This document shows, in pieces, positions 16,420-25,174 of a stretch of DNA of 64,000 bases (positions are counted from its first letter, which is position 1; each line of letters begins with the position of its first letter). A program made the position numbers and the translations under genes. The notes below the pieces were generated by a model. It was not told where the DNA came from. It made no database searches and worked only from the letters and a program-made list of their open reading frames with translations. This stretch comes from Hyphomonadaceae bacterium BL14. GTDB taxonomy: Bacteria; Pseudomonadota; Alphaproteobacteria; Caulobacterales; Maricaulaceae. The stretch is taken from NCBI GenBank assembly GCA_027627705.1, contig CP091242.1, positions 1,848,677 through 1,912,676 on the forward strand, in the 5' to 3' direction.

Positions 16420-17342
16420 GGCAGCCCCCTGAGTTCGATGAGCACGTAGAGATCGGCTGGTTCCGCGGTCAGATCCCAGACAAGCTTCAAACACACCGCC
16501 ACCACGATCAGGGCCAGGCCCGCGCGCAATTCCTCCGCCCGCAACTTCGCGCCGTAGCGCGCGCCGATCTGCGCGCCCACCACGCCGCCGACGATCAGGA
16601 TCGCGGCCAGCACAATGTCCACGGTCTGGTTCTGTGCGGCGTGCAGCACGGTGGTCAGCGCGGTCACAAACAGGATCTGAAACAGCGAGGTGCCGATCAC
16701 CACATTGGTGGGCATGCGCAGGAGATAGATCATGGCCGGCACGGCGATGAAGCCCCCGCCCACCCCCATCAGCGCCGCCATCACCCCCACCAGAAAGCCC
16801 AGCGCCAAAGGCGGGATCACGCTCATATAGAGGCCCGACACCGCAAACCGGGTCTTGAACGGCAGGGCGTCGATCAGCGTGCGTTTGCGGCGCGCGGGGC
16901 GGGCCGGGGCGATATTGCGCGAGCGCCGCACGATGGCGCCGACGCTTTCAAACAGCATCAGCGAGCCGATGACCCCCAGAAACCCGACATAGCAAAGCGC
17001 GATCACCAGATCGATCTGGCCGGTGGCCTGCAGCAGGGCGAAAATCTGCACCCCGGCCACCGATCCGGCGGCACCGCCCGCAATCAGGATCACGCCCATC
17101 TTGATGTCCAGCGAGCGGCGGCGGAAATGCGCAATGGCCCCGGACATGGATGAGGCGACGATCTGGTTGATCTGGGTGGATACTGCCACGGCGGGCGGTA
17201 CGCCCATGAACATCAGGATCGGGGTCATCAGAAATCCCCCGCCCACGCCGAACAGGCCGGACAGGAAACCGACGCCAAGACCCAGAGCAAGCAGGACGAA
17301 GAGGTTGAGAGAGACTTCCGCGATCGGCAGGTAGATCAGCAC
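16416..17342 (-). CDS. TSUP-family (TauE/SafE) membrane permease
   Basis: 308-residue inner-membrane permease of the sulfite/organosulfonate exporter superfamily. It has two repeated halves, each with the family motif: GFLSGLFGVGGGFLMTPIL near residues 22-40 and GVMAALMGVGGGFIAVPAM near 190-210. About eight membrane segments are visible. The frame is open far upstream, but that part is a shadow of podJ. I start at GTG 17342, giving the common family beginning (IYLPIAEVSLNLF), five bases after the podJ stop. It is coupled to the TIGR02186 gene. The substrate cannot be told from sequence; sulfur oxyanions are usual for the family. Confidence 0.85.
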   Translation of the reverse strand: MLIYLPIAEVSLNLFVLLALGLGVGFLSGLFGVGGGFLMTPILMFMGVPPAVAVSTQINQIVASSMSGAIAHFRRRSLDIKMGVILIAGGAAGSVAGVQIFALLQATGQIDLVIALCYVGFLGVIGSLMLFESVGAIVRRSRNIAPARPARRKRTLIDALPFKTRFAVSGLYMSVIPPLALGFLVGVMAALMGVGGGFIAVPAMIYLLRMPTNVVIGTSLFQILFVTALTTVLHAAQNQTVDIVLAAILIVGGVVGAQIGARYGAKLRAEELRAGLALIVVAVCLKLVWDLTAEPADLYVLIELRGLP

Positions 17343-17346
17343 GGCC

Positions 17347-20300
17347 CTAGCCGGCCGCTTGCCAGGGCTGGCGCGGATAGCGGCCCTGGGCGCGCGGATC
17401 AGCCGGACGCGGCGTAAAGCTCTCGGCCACGCCATCGGCCGCGGCGCGCTGTTCGGAGCTGAGCTCGCGGCGCAGCGTGGTGGCGCGCGCACCCGCATCC
17501 TCGTCGCCTGCATTCGCCGCAATGCGCAGCCAGGCATAGGCGTCAGCGGGGCTTTGCGGCACGCCGAAGCCTTCCTGGAACAGAAGCGCGATATTGAACT
17601 GGCTGTCGCGATTGCCGTGCAGGGCCGCCTGCTGGAACCAGCGCGCCGCCGCAGCCTGATTGTCCGGTGTATCGTCCGCCGCGATGAACAAGCCGCCTGC
17701 CTCGAACATGGCCAGCACATTGCCTGCTTCCGCCGCGCGCACCATCCACAGACGGGCGGCCTCGGGATCGGCGCTGACGCCCTGGCCGCGTTGCAGCATG
17801 CCGGCATAGCGGCGCATGGCGTCAGGCACGCCCTGTTCAGCGGCGCGGCGCATCAGGGCGGCACCGTCGCTGACCGCGCCTGCGTCCATCCGCTCCAGCG
17901 CCAGCTGATAGCGCGCCACCGGATCGCCGTCCGCAGCGGCACGCTCCAGCGTCAGCGGTTCGGGAGCGGGTTCGGGAGCGGGCTCCGGCGCAGGGGTCTG
18001 CTCAGGGGTTTGCACAGGCGTCTCGGCGCGCGGCTCGGGCTGAGCGGGGACGCGGTCCGCGCGCTGCACCGTCGCAGGCTCGGGCAAAGCCGGGGCGGGC
18101 GTGAGGTCCGGCGCGGGTTCCGCCTGTGTTTCCGCAGGTGTGCCCGCCACAACGGCACCGGCTTCATCTGCAGGCATCCCGGCAGCATTATCTCCCAGCG
18201 TGGCCGGCTCGGACACACGCGCGCGCACTTCCGGTCCGCCCGCGTCTGCAAACAGCGTGGTCAGGGTTTCCGACGGATCAGCCGCAGCCGTGACCGGCCG
18301 CTCGCCGCCGCCGAACGCATCGAGGGCGAGCATGCCCGCAGCGGCGGCCACCGCGGCGAAGCCCAGCACGCTGGCGGCCACCAGCATCAGGCGGGTGCGG
18401 CCCGAACCCGGCTCGGCGGGCGGGCTCCAGTCTGCGCTGGTGGACCGGTTGGCGCGCACCGTCTTGCGCGCAGCGGCCAGGAAATCGGCGTCAGCAGTGG
18501 CGCCCAGGCGCGCCGGGCGTGCGGGCTGGGCCGGCCGCGACGGCGCAGGCTCCGGCGCGCGCTCGGACCAGGCCGGCGCGCCATACTCTCCGGTGGCGTA
18601 GTGCTGCTCAGAGTACGGATCGCCTTGTGTCACACGGGCGGCGATCTCGAAACTGTCCGGCTCACCCGCCGGGTCGAGGAGACCCGGTGGCTGGGGCAAA
18701 GGCGCACCAAAATCAACCGGCACCGATGCGGTCTCGAAACCGTCCAGCGCCGCTGCGCGCGGGCGCGCCGTTTCGACCTGATCCCCGTCGCCGCCATCAC
18801 CGTCATCGCCGCCACCATCCTTGCCACCGCGCCGGCGTGCCGGTGTGTCAGTGGCAGGGGTGCGGGTTTCCCCGCGGCGTTCGATGGCTTCCAGCCGGTC
18901 AGCCAGCGCCGTCATGGCGCGCTGGACAGGGGACAACACGTCGGCGGTCTCGCTGCCCGCCTGATCGAGACGCTGATACACCCCGTCCATGGCGTCGGTG
19001 ATGCGCTGGGCGGTGCGCTCTTCAGACGCGCGGATGCGCGCATCCAGATCGGCTTCCGGCGCACGAGCGCGCGCCTGTTCAATACGTTCGACTACCTGGG
19101 CCATGCGTTCGCCTGCCGCCTCGACCGCCTGGGCCGAGCGTTCCTCGGCCTTCTGCACGCGCTCGGCAAGGGTTTCGCCCAGACGGGCGACCTCTTCGCC
19201 GATCCGGCGCACAGCGGCGGTGTTTTCAGCCCGGACCGTGTCGAGCCGGGATTCCAGTCCGGTCTGATCCTCGCGGGACCGGCGCGCGCGCTCGGTCTCG
19301 CTGAAACGATGCTCCAGGCGCTGCTCGGCGGCCTCGATACGCCGGTCTACGGCGCGCGAGACGCGCCCGACCTCGTGAGCGATCCGATTGAGCGCTTCGG
19401 ACTGGCGCGTTTCGGCCGCTGACAAGCGGCTTTCCGCCGCTTCCAGCGCCCGCTCCAGCCGGCCCGGACCTGCGCCCGCGCCATCCAGCGAAGCGATCTG
19501 GCGCCCCCAGTCCTCGCGCGTTTCGCGGATGATCGCGGCCAGTTCCCGGCCCAGCACTTCAAACCGGCGATTGATTTCGTCCGCGCCTACCGACGAGCCC
19601 TGACGCGCTTCCAGCTCGCGCAGCCGGGCGTCCAGCGCCTGCTGGGAACCGGCCAGCGCCTCGGCGGCGCTATGGGTGGCGTTTTCCGCAGCGATGATCC
19701 GGCTTTGCAGGCGCCGCGCAATGTCCTCGACGCCGCGCAGGGTTTCGCCCACACGCTGGGACTGCGCCTCCACCTGATCGCGCAACGCCTTCTGATCATC
19801 GCGCAGCCGCGACTCGGTCTCGTCCAGGCGCGCGCCCAGCACCTTGGCGGCGCGCTCGGCCCCCTCGCGCCGGCGTTCGTCCTTGTGGGTGAGATTATCC
19901 AGTTCGGCGCGTACATCGCGCTCGGTCTCGTAAAGGCGTGCGGCGAGTTTGCCGACCGTCGTCTCGACCGCTTTCAATGCCGACGGATCGGCACCGCCGC
20001 CCGGCCCTGCCCGCTCCAGACGGCGCAGGCGCTCGAGCAATTCGTCATGGCGCGCGCGGGTGCGCGCCAGCGCCTCCTCGATCTCGCCATCGTCTTCGTC
20101 GCGTGTCTCTTCCAGCGCTTCGAGGCGGCGCGACAGCGCCAGCACGGACTGGTCCACGCCGGTCAGGGCCAGGGTCGAGCGCTGTTCGGAGGCTTCCAGC
20201 CGGTCGGTCAGCCGGCGGATGACCGCGCGCAGCGCATCATCGTCATCGCCATCACCACCGCCGCCACTGCCAAATCCGGGATAGCCCGACAGGCGCTCGT

Positions 20301-20454
20301 CCCAATCGGGGCTGCCGGCCTGAGGCCCGTCATCGAGGATCACGCGGTTGAGCCAGTCGCCCAGCGTCATGCCTTCCCGGCGCGCCGCCGTCTTGGCGAT
20401 CGCGCGGGCGCGAGGGTCGATACCCTTCACACTCCAAGGCGCCCCGGACGGCAT
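17347..20454 (-). CDS. podJ: PodJ-like polarity/localisation factor with Sel1 repeats
   Basis: 1035-residue protein built like Caulobacter PodJ, the pole-organising factor for pili, holdfast and flagellar-pole signalling. It has a short conserved N-terminal segment (PWSVKGIDPRARAIAKTAARREGMTLGDWLN), then a very long coiled coil (about 75-540). A Pro-rich region follows, then one membrane helix (about 686-708, LMLVAASVLGFAAVAAAAG). The periplasmic part holds Sel1-type repeats from about 833 to 1005, such as VARYQLALERMDAG and AMRRYAGMLQRGQGV. No C-terminal peptidoglycan-binding domain is obvious. The start at 20454 agrees with the conserved N-terminus. CtrA-like boxes lie upstream. Confidence 0.82.
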   Translation of the reverse strand: MPSGAPWSVKGIDPRARAIAKTAARREGMTLGDWLNRVILDDGPQAGSPDWDERLSGYPGFGSGGGGDGDDDDALRAVIRRLTDRLEASEQRSTLALTGVDQSVLALSRRLEALEETRDEDDGEIEEALARTRARHDELLERLRRLERAGPGGGADPSALKAVETTVGKLAARLYETERDVRAELDNLTHKDERRREGAERAAKVLGARLDETESRLRDDQKALRDQVEAQSQRVGETLRGVEDIARRLQSRIIAAENATHSAAEALAGSQQALDARLRELEARQGSSVGADEINRRFEVLGRELAAIIRETREDWGRQIASLDGAGAGPGRLERALEAAESRLSAAETRQSEALNRIAHEVGRVSRAVDRRIEAAEQRLEHRFSETERARRSREDQTGLESRLDTVRAENTAAVRRIGEEVARLGETLAERVQKAEERSAQAVEAAGERMAQVVERIEQARARAPEADLDARIRASEERTAQRITDAMDGVYQRLDQAGSETADVLSPVQRAMTALADRLEAIERRGETRTPATDTPARRRGGKDGGGDDGDGGDGDQVETARPRAAALDGFETASVPVDFGAPLPQPPGLLDPAGEPDSFEIAARVTQGDPYSEQHYATGEYGAPAWSERAPEPAPSRPAQPARPARLGATADADFLAAARKTVRANRSTSADWSPPAEPGSGRTRLMLVAASVLGFAAVAAAAGMLALDAFGGGERPVTAAADPSETLTTLFADAGGPEVRARVSEPATLGDNAAGMPADEAGAVVAGTPAETQAEPAPDLTPAPALPEPATVQRADRVPAQPEPRAETPVQTPEQTPAPEPAPEPAPEPLTLERAAADGDPVARYQLALERMDAGAVSDGAALMRRAAEQGVPDAMRRYAGMLQRGQGVSADPEAARLWMVRAAEAGNVLAMFEAGGLFIAADDTPDNQAAAARWFQQAALHGNRDSQFNIALLFQEGFGVPQSPADAYAWLRIAANAGDEDAGARATTLRRELSSEQRAAADGVAESFTPRPADPRAQGRYPRQPWQAAG

Positions 20455-20498
20455 GCCGAATCAACTCCCAAAAACCCATGCTGACGGTAACTGACCGG

Positions 20499-20515
20499 TT
20501 AATCTTGTGTAAACC
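20499..20515 (-). promoter_or_regulatory. Candidate CtrA box upstream of podJ
   Basis: Read on the minus strand this is TTTA-N7-TTAACC, one base off the CtrA consensus TTAA-N7-TTAACC, 45 bases before the podJ start. A second copy of the same form lies at 20609-20625. Motif evidence only. Confidence 0.4.
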
Positions 20516-20608
20516 AGATGCAAGACCGCAATATCTGGTATCCACACCCAATCCCGGCTCATCCGCCGCAGCGCGCAACACTGCTGGGTTAACAAAAGCG
20601 GGCGTTGC

Positions 20609-20625
20609 GGTTAACGCCGCGTAAA
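20609..20625 (-). promoter_or_regulatory. Second candidate CtrA box upstream of podJ
   Basis: TTTA-CGCGGCG-TTAACC on the minus strand, with the same half-sites and spacing as the box at 20499-20515. Two identical forms within 130 bases in a GC-rich genome are unlikely to be chance. This 300-base gap between podJ and thrS holds no gene. Confidence 0.38.
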
Positions 20626-20687
20626 ACTGTGTAAACCTGCGCTGGACGCAGTGCAGGGACCGCGCGCGCCGCACCGGGGCAAGCCGG

Positions 20688-20726
20688 CCTCCAAAGCAAA
20701 ACGGGGCACCCCCATGGGGGTGCCCC
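20688..20726 (-). terminator. Rho-independent terminator of thrS
   Basis: A 24-base perfect palindrome (20703-20726, GGGGCACCCCCA and its complement) is followed on the minus strand by CGTTTTGCTTTGG. It lies about 36 bases after the thrS stop. Confidence 0.8.
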
Positions 20727-20761
20727 GCGCAGGCAATCTCTCCAAAAACCGGGCCCTGGGA

Positions 20762-22600
20762 TCAGGCGTCCTGGGTCTCGCGCGCAGGCAGGTCTCGGCG
20801 GGTACGCTGCTCCTGGCCGATGCGGGCAATGAAGTCGTCCAGGCTGAACACGCCCAGATCACCCTGATCGCGATGGCGCACGGCCACCGCGCCGGCCTCG
20901 GCCTCGGCGTCACCCACCACCAGCATATAAGGGATTTTCTGGGTCTGGGCGGTGCGGATTTTCTTCTGCATCCGCTCATGACCCAGATCAGCCTCGGCGC
21001 GCACCCCTCCGCTGGCGGCACCGATGTCCGCCTTCATCAGCGTGCGGCGCACCTTAAGGGCATAGTCCTCATGCCGGTCGGCGATGGGGATGACCACCGC
21101 CTGCACCGGCGCCAGCCAGACCGGCAGCTTGCCGGCATAGTGCTCGAGCAAGATGCCGGTGAACCGCTCCAGCGAGCCGAACAGCGCCCGGTGGAGCATC
21201 ACCGGCGCCCGCTTCTCGCCGTCCGGGGCGATATAGGTGGCACCCAGCCGCTCGGGCAGGTTCAGGTCCACCTGCAGCGTGCCGCACTGCCAGTCGCGCC
21301 CGATGGCATCGCGCAGCACAAACTCCAGCTTGGGGCCATAGAAGGCACCCTCGCCCGGATTGTACGTATATGGCAGGCCGGTAGCCTCGATGGCGGTTTT
21401 GAGCGCGGCCTCAGACCGGTCCCAGACCGCGTCCGAGCCAATGCGCTTTTCCGGACGATCGGAGAATTTCACCCGCACGTCCTCGAAGCCGAACTCCTTG
21501 TAGATATCGATGACCAGCTTGCACACCTCGACACTCTCATCGGTGATCTGGTCTTCGGTGCAGTAGATGTGCGCATCGTCCTGGGTGAAAGCGCGCACGC
21601 GCATCAGCCCGTGCAGCGCGCCCGAGGCTTCAAACCGGTGCACCTTGCCGAACTCGGCAATGCGCAGCGGCAGCTCGCGATAGCTGCGCAGGCCGTGCTT
21701 GAACACCTCCACCCCGCCGGGGCAGTTCATCGGCTTCAGCGCAAACACACGGTCCTCCACCTCGTCGGTGGTGAACATGTTCTCGCCGAACTTCTCCCAG
21801 TGGCCGGACCGCTCCCACAAGCGCCGGTCCATCAGGTCGGGCGTGTTGATCTCGACATAGTCAGCCTCGACCTGACGGCGGCGCATATAGTCGATCAGGC
21901 TCTGAAACAGCGACCAGCCCTTGGGATGCCAGAACACGGCGCCGGGCGCCTCTTCCTGGAAGTGGAACAGATCCATCTCGCGGCCCAGGCGGCGATGGTC
22001 GCGCTTTTCCGCTTCCTCGATCTGGATCAGGCGCTGCTCCAGCTCCTCCTTGGTGTCATAACCAAGGGCGTGGATGCGCTGGAGCTGGGCGTTCTTCTGA
22101 TCGCCGCGCCAATAGGCGCCCGCAATGGAGCGCAGCTTGAAATGGCCCACCTGGCCGGTGTGATCCACATGGGGGCCGCGGCACAGATCGACAAAATCGC
22201 CGGTGCGGAAGAAGGTCACGGTGTCAGCGCCCTCGCCCACCACGGACTCGTCGCCGGTCTCTTTGGCGATGGCGGTGGACCCCTTGTCGCGCAGGAGCTT
22301 CAAGAGCTCCACTTTCAGCGGCTGGTTCTGGCGCTCCATGTAGGCAATGGCGTCGGCGATGGGCAGCTCCTCGCAGGCGAAGCGGTGCTTCTCGGCGCGC
22401 ATCTCCTTCATCCGCTTTTCGATCTTCGGCAGATCTTCCAGCGTCAGCGGCTCGTCCAGCTTGATGTCATAGTAGAACCCGGTCGCTGTCGCAGGCCCGA
22501 CGCCAAACTGCGCGGTCGGGAACAAGTCCTGGATCGCGGCGGCCATCAGGTGCGCGGCCGAGTGGCGGCGCGTCTCGACAGGAAAGGCGTCTTGCGACAT
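20762..22600 (-). CDS. thrS: Threonyl-tRNA synthetase lacking the TGS domain
   Basis: Class II synthetase that charges tRNA-Thr. The 612-residue protein begins directly in the N2 editing domain (RRHSAAHLMAAAIQDLFP, with the HxxxH pair and later CRGPHV). The catalytic core follows with zinc-site CPGG (ALKPMNCPGGVEVF), motif 2 (GLMRVRAFTQDDAH) and motif 3 (GSLERFTGILLEHY), then an HGTP-type anticodon domain. Family members usually carry about 60 extra N-terminal residues (TGS domain), absent here. No TGS-like translation was found in any upstream frame. The ATG at 22600 has only a weak ribosome site. A strong terminator follows. Confidence 0.93.
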   Translation of the reverse strand: MSQDAFPVETRRHSAAHLMAAAIQDLFPTAQFGVGPATATGFYYDIKLDEPLTLEDLPKIEKRMKEMRAEKHRFACEELPIADAIAYMERQNQPLKVELLKLLRDKGSTAIAKETGDESVVGEGADTVTFFRTGDFVDLCRGPHVDHTGQVGHFKLRSIAGAYWRGDQKNAQLQRIHALGYDTKEELEQRLIQIEEAEKRDHRRLGREMDLFHFQEEAPGAVFWHPKGWSLFQSLIDYMRRRQVEADYVEINTPDLMDRRLWERSGHWEKFGENMFTTDEVEDRVFALKPMNCPGGVEVFKHGLRSYRELPLRIAEFGKVHRFEASGALHGLMRVRAFTQDDAHIYCTEDQITDESVEVCKLVIDIYKEFGFEDVRVKFSDRPEKRIGSDAVWDRSEAALKTAIEATGLPYTYNPGEGAFYGPKLEFVLRDAIGRDWQCGTLQVDLNLPERLGATYIAPDGEKRAPVMLHRALFGSLERFTGILLEHYAGKLPVWLAPVQAVVIPIADRHEDYALKVRRTLMKADIGAASGGVRAEADLGHERMQKKIRTAQTQKIPYMLVVGDAEAEAGAVAVRHRDQGDLGVFSLDDFIARIGQEQRTRRDLPARETQDA

Positions 22601-22739
22601 GGGTTCGGGCTTTCAGATCGGGTCCGGACCAACACATGAAACCCGCCGCGCGCACCGGACATACGCACAGCGTTCCCTGATGTAAGCATTCGCCCTGAAT
22701 CTGTCCACGCAGGGGGCGCGCGCAGGTGCAGCATACCCC

Positions 22740-25070
22740 TTAACCCGGCCCGCCATCATCCACCCAGATGCGCCCGAACTCATAGCCCAGCCGCGAAGTG
22801 CAGCCCGGTGCCGAGCGGTCATCAGGTCCGCACATGCCGACCTCGGCCGACTCGGTCGTTCCGGCGTGGCGGGTGAACCGGAATTCGCGCCTTATGGTCA
22901 GGCCGCGGATCTCGATATCCCGGTCGAAACGCCAGCTGGCCACGGCGATGTCGACCACCGCGAACAGACCCAGCACCGGCACGAATTCCAGTGCGAACTC
23001 ATAGGCCGGATTGCGCAGGACCAGGCCTGGCGCGTGCTCGTCCGTGGATACAAGCCGCAGCACCATCTCGCGGTTCTCCATCGGGCTGCGCGTCACCGCC
23101 ACCCGGCACAGCCGGTCATTGACCAGCTGATTGTCCGACGCAGGATCGCTGCGATTGACCGGGCGGCAGGCATAGGGCTGGGCCGGATCGGTGACGAAGC
23201 GCGCCCCGCGCGCTTCAGCGTCCAGAAGGAATCGGGCGTCGGCGGCGTAGACATTCACCCCGGGCTCCACACCGGCGCGCGCGATCCACGCATTGATCTG
23301 AAGCCCCGTCACGTCAGCGGGCAGGCGTGGACTGGCCAGGCGCGTGCGCCGCCCGATGGGCGGGTCAAAATCGGCGCAGGCCCAGTTCGGGCAGGTCCCC
23401 GCCCGGGGGATCGAAACCGACGGGCAATTGATGCGCACTGTCCCCACGACAGGCGCGCGCACTTGCAGCTGGCAGCCGGCCCACACGCCAATGGTGAATT
23501 CGCGATCGTCAAACCACAGCTCGCGCGCCATGCCCGAGGCCTGATAGATCGAGCCGCCATTGACCGTGGTCTGGCGCCCGGCCGCGCTGATACGCACGGT
23601 GGCGTCCGTTGTGCGCCAGCGCCGGGTGGCCGGGTCTTCGGAAAAGAACGTGTCCGAGCGCGTGCGCACATGGAACGGGAAGCGCAGGCCCGCCCGATAG
23701 CCCACCGAATACTGGAACGCAACGAAGTAGTTCCGCCGATGGTTGAAGGTGTGCTTGTAGCGCTCCTCGATCCGGTCGCTGAGCGTGAAGCCGGTGATGA
23801 AATAATGGTCTGCGGTCTGCGTGACGCTGGTTCGCCGCACCGGTTCGCGCGGTTCGGGACGGGTTCCGGGCAGGCGCGCCAGGCCCGGGGCCATTTGCAG
23901 CGTCTCAAGGCGCGGGACCGCTTGCAGGGCCGCCCCGCCCCCGCGACCCGCCGTGTCCGGCTGCAAGGTCAGCGCGCCGGGCGGCACCGTGCGGATGCGC
24001 GGGTTGGGCATCAGATCGGCGCGCCGCAACACGAAGGGCGCCAGCGTCGACGGGATCGCCTGCAGGCGCGGGCCGATGGCGCGGTCCAGCGTGAAGCCCC
24101 GGCCGAAATCGGCGGGCGGCGCAGGCGGGGCCGTCAGATCGGGCACCGCGCCGATGGAGACGCCCGCGCGCGGCGCCAGGGGGATGATGCTGACATGGCT
24201 GATGATGCGCTCTTCGCCATCCATATCCAGCGCGATCAGCTCGGCGTCCGGCAGCGCCAGCGCCCGGGCGACGGAGACGCCATGGCGGAACTCGGCCTGC
24301 CGGTTCAGGGCGCGCAGCTCGCTGCGCACCGCTTCGGCGGCCTCGGCGATATCGGCTTCAGTTGGCGGCAGGAGCAGGCGCGCACCGCCCTCCACGGTCT
24401 GCACCCGCATGCGCATGGCCGGTGTCAGCGAGGTGCCGGGATCGAGCACAACCGGCGACAGCGCGCCATGCTGCGGGCGCGCCTGCGGCGGGGAGAGGCA
24501 CAGCTCGGCGCGGGCGCGTTCGACCCGCTCGCGCGCCATGCGCTGGAGCTGCGCCATGGGACCGCGCGTGCGGCTTGCCTGACCGGCACTGTCCGCACCC
24601 TCGCGGCAGGTGCGCGCGCTGACACGCACCTCGGCCTCACGCGACACCACAATCCGGTCTTCCAGAAGAAACACCTCTTCGCGCACCTGGACCGGGCCGA
24701 TCAGGCCCAGCGCTTCGGGCTCGCTTTGCAGCGCCGCCAGGCCAGGCCGCGTCAGCAGGCGCGATCCGGTCAGATAGGCATTCAGATCAAGCTCCACACC
24801 GGCTTGAAGCGCGATGGCCACCGGCCCGCCTGCTGTCAGGCGTGCCGGGTCCAGCTCGGCCACGAAGAGCGGTGAATTGCGCACCTCCAGCCGTACCGCC
24901 GCAGCGCTCAACCCCTCCATGGACGGGCCGATGCGCAACTGGTCGGCGCGCAGCTGATCGGCGCGCAAGGCCGGCTGTGCGGTCAATTGCGGCTGGCTGA
25001 CCTGCGCGCCAGATGCGGCGCCCGCCAGACCCAACGCCGCGCCCAGCGCGGCAGCGATACGGATGAGCAT
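22740..25070 (-). CDS. Large secreted protein of unknown function
   Basis: Not recognised. 776 residues starting with a clear signal peptide (IRIAAALGAALGLAGAASGAQ). The mature part is rich in Arg, Pro and Ala in its first half, then a beta-rich second half (TADHYFITGFTLSDRIEERYKHTF, VAFQYSVGYRAGLRFPF) with about ten cysteines, some in short-spaced pairs (GTCPNWACADF, CRPVN/LCRVAV, MCGPDDRSAPGCTS). This suggests disulfide-stabilised periplasmic or outer-surface domains. No membrane anchor is seen at the C-terminus. The start ATG has AGGGGG upstream. An IS element sits 41 bases before it and probably altered its promoter. Confidence 0.8.
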   Translation of the reverse strand: MLIRIAAALGAALGLAGAASGAQVSQPQLTAQPALRADQLRADQLRIGPSMEGLSAAAVRLEVRNSPLFVAELDPARLTAGGPVAIALQAGVELDLNAYLTGSRLLTRPGLAALQSEPEALGLIGPVQVREEVFLLEDRIVVSREAEVRVSARTCREGADSAGQASRTRGPMAQLQRMARERVERARAELCLSPPQARPQHGALSPVVLDPGTSLTPAMRMRVQTVEGGARLLLPPTEADIAEAAEAVRSELRALNRQAEFRHGVSVARALALPDAELIALDMDGEERIISHVSIIPLAPRAGVSIGAVPDLTAPPAPPADFGRGFTLDRAIGPRLQAIPSTLAPFVLRRADLMPNPRIRTVPPGALTLQPDTAGRGGGAALQAVPRLETLQMAPGLARLPGTRPEPREPVRRTSVTQTADHYFITGFTLSDRIEERYKHTFNHRRNYFVAFQYSVGYRAGLRFPFHVRTRSDTFFSEDPATRRWRTTDATVRISAAGRQTTVNGGSIYQASGMARELWFDDREFTIGVWAGCQLQVRAPVVGTVRINCPSVSIPRAGTCPNWACADFDPPIGRRTRLASPRLPADVTGLQINAWIARAGVEPGVNVYAADARFLLDAEARGARFVTDPAQPYACRPVNRSDPASDNQLVNDRLCRVAVTRSPMENREMVLRLVSTDEHAPGLVLRNPAYEFALEFVPVLGLFAVVDIAVASWRFDRDIEIRGLTIRREFRFTRHAGTTESAEVGMCGPDDRSAPGCTSRLGYEFGRIWVDDGGPG

Positions 25071-25110
25071 GTGATGTCCCCCTGCCCGTCATCCCCTGAT
25101 CAGGAGACTA

Positions 25111-25127
25111 GGACCTGTTGACGAAGT
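25111..25127. repeat. Left terminal inverted repeat of the IS element
   Basis: Pairs with 25943-25959. The two ends share GG at the tip and then CTGTTGAC and AAGT with three mismatches. Confidence 0.85.
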
Positions 25128-25174
25128 GGATTCCCAACCCGCCCGAAGCGTGATTCAAGACTGGCTTTTGGGAG

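Noticed and set aside
17359..19422. Plus-strand frame of 687 codons
   Set aside because: It is antisense to the Sel1 and coiled-coil parts of podJ, without domain similarity.
22866..24875. Plus-strand frame of 669 codons
   Set aside because: It is antisense to the secreted unknown protein; the composition is typical of GC-rich shadow frames, while the minus strand has a signal peptide and ribosome site.
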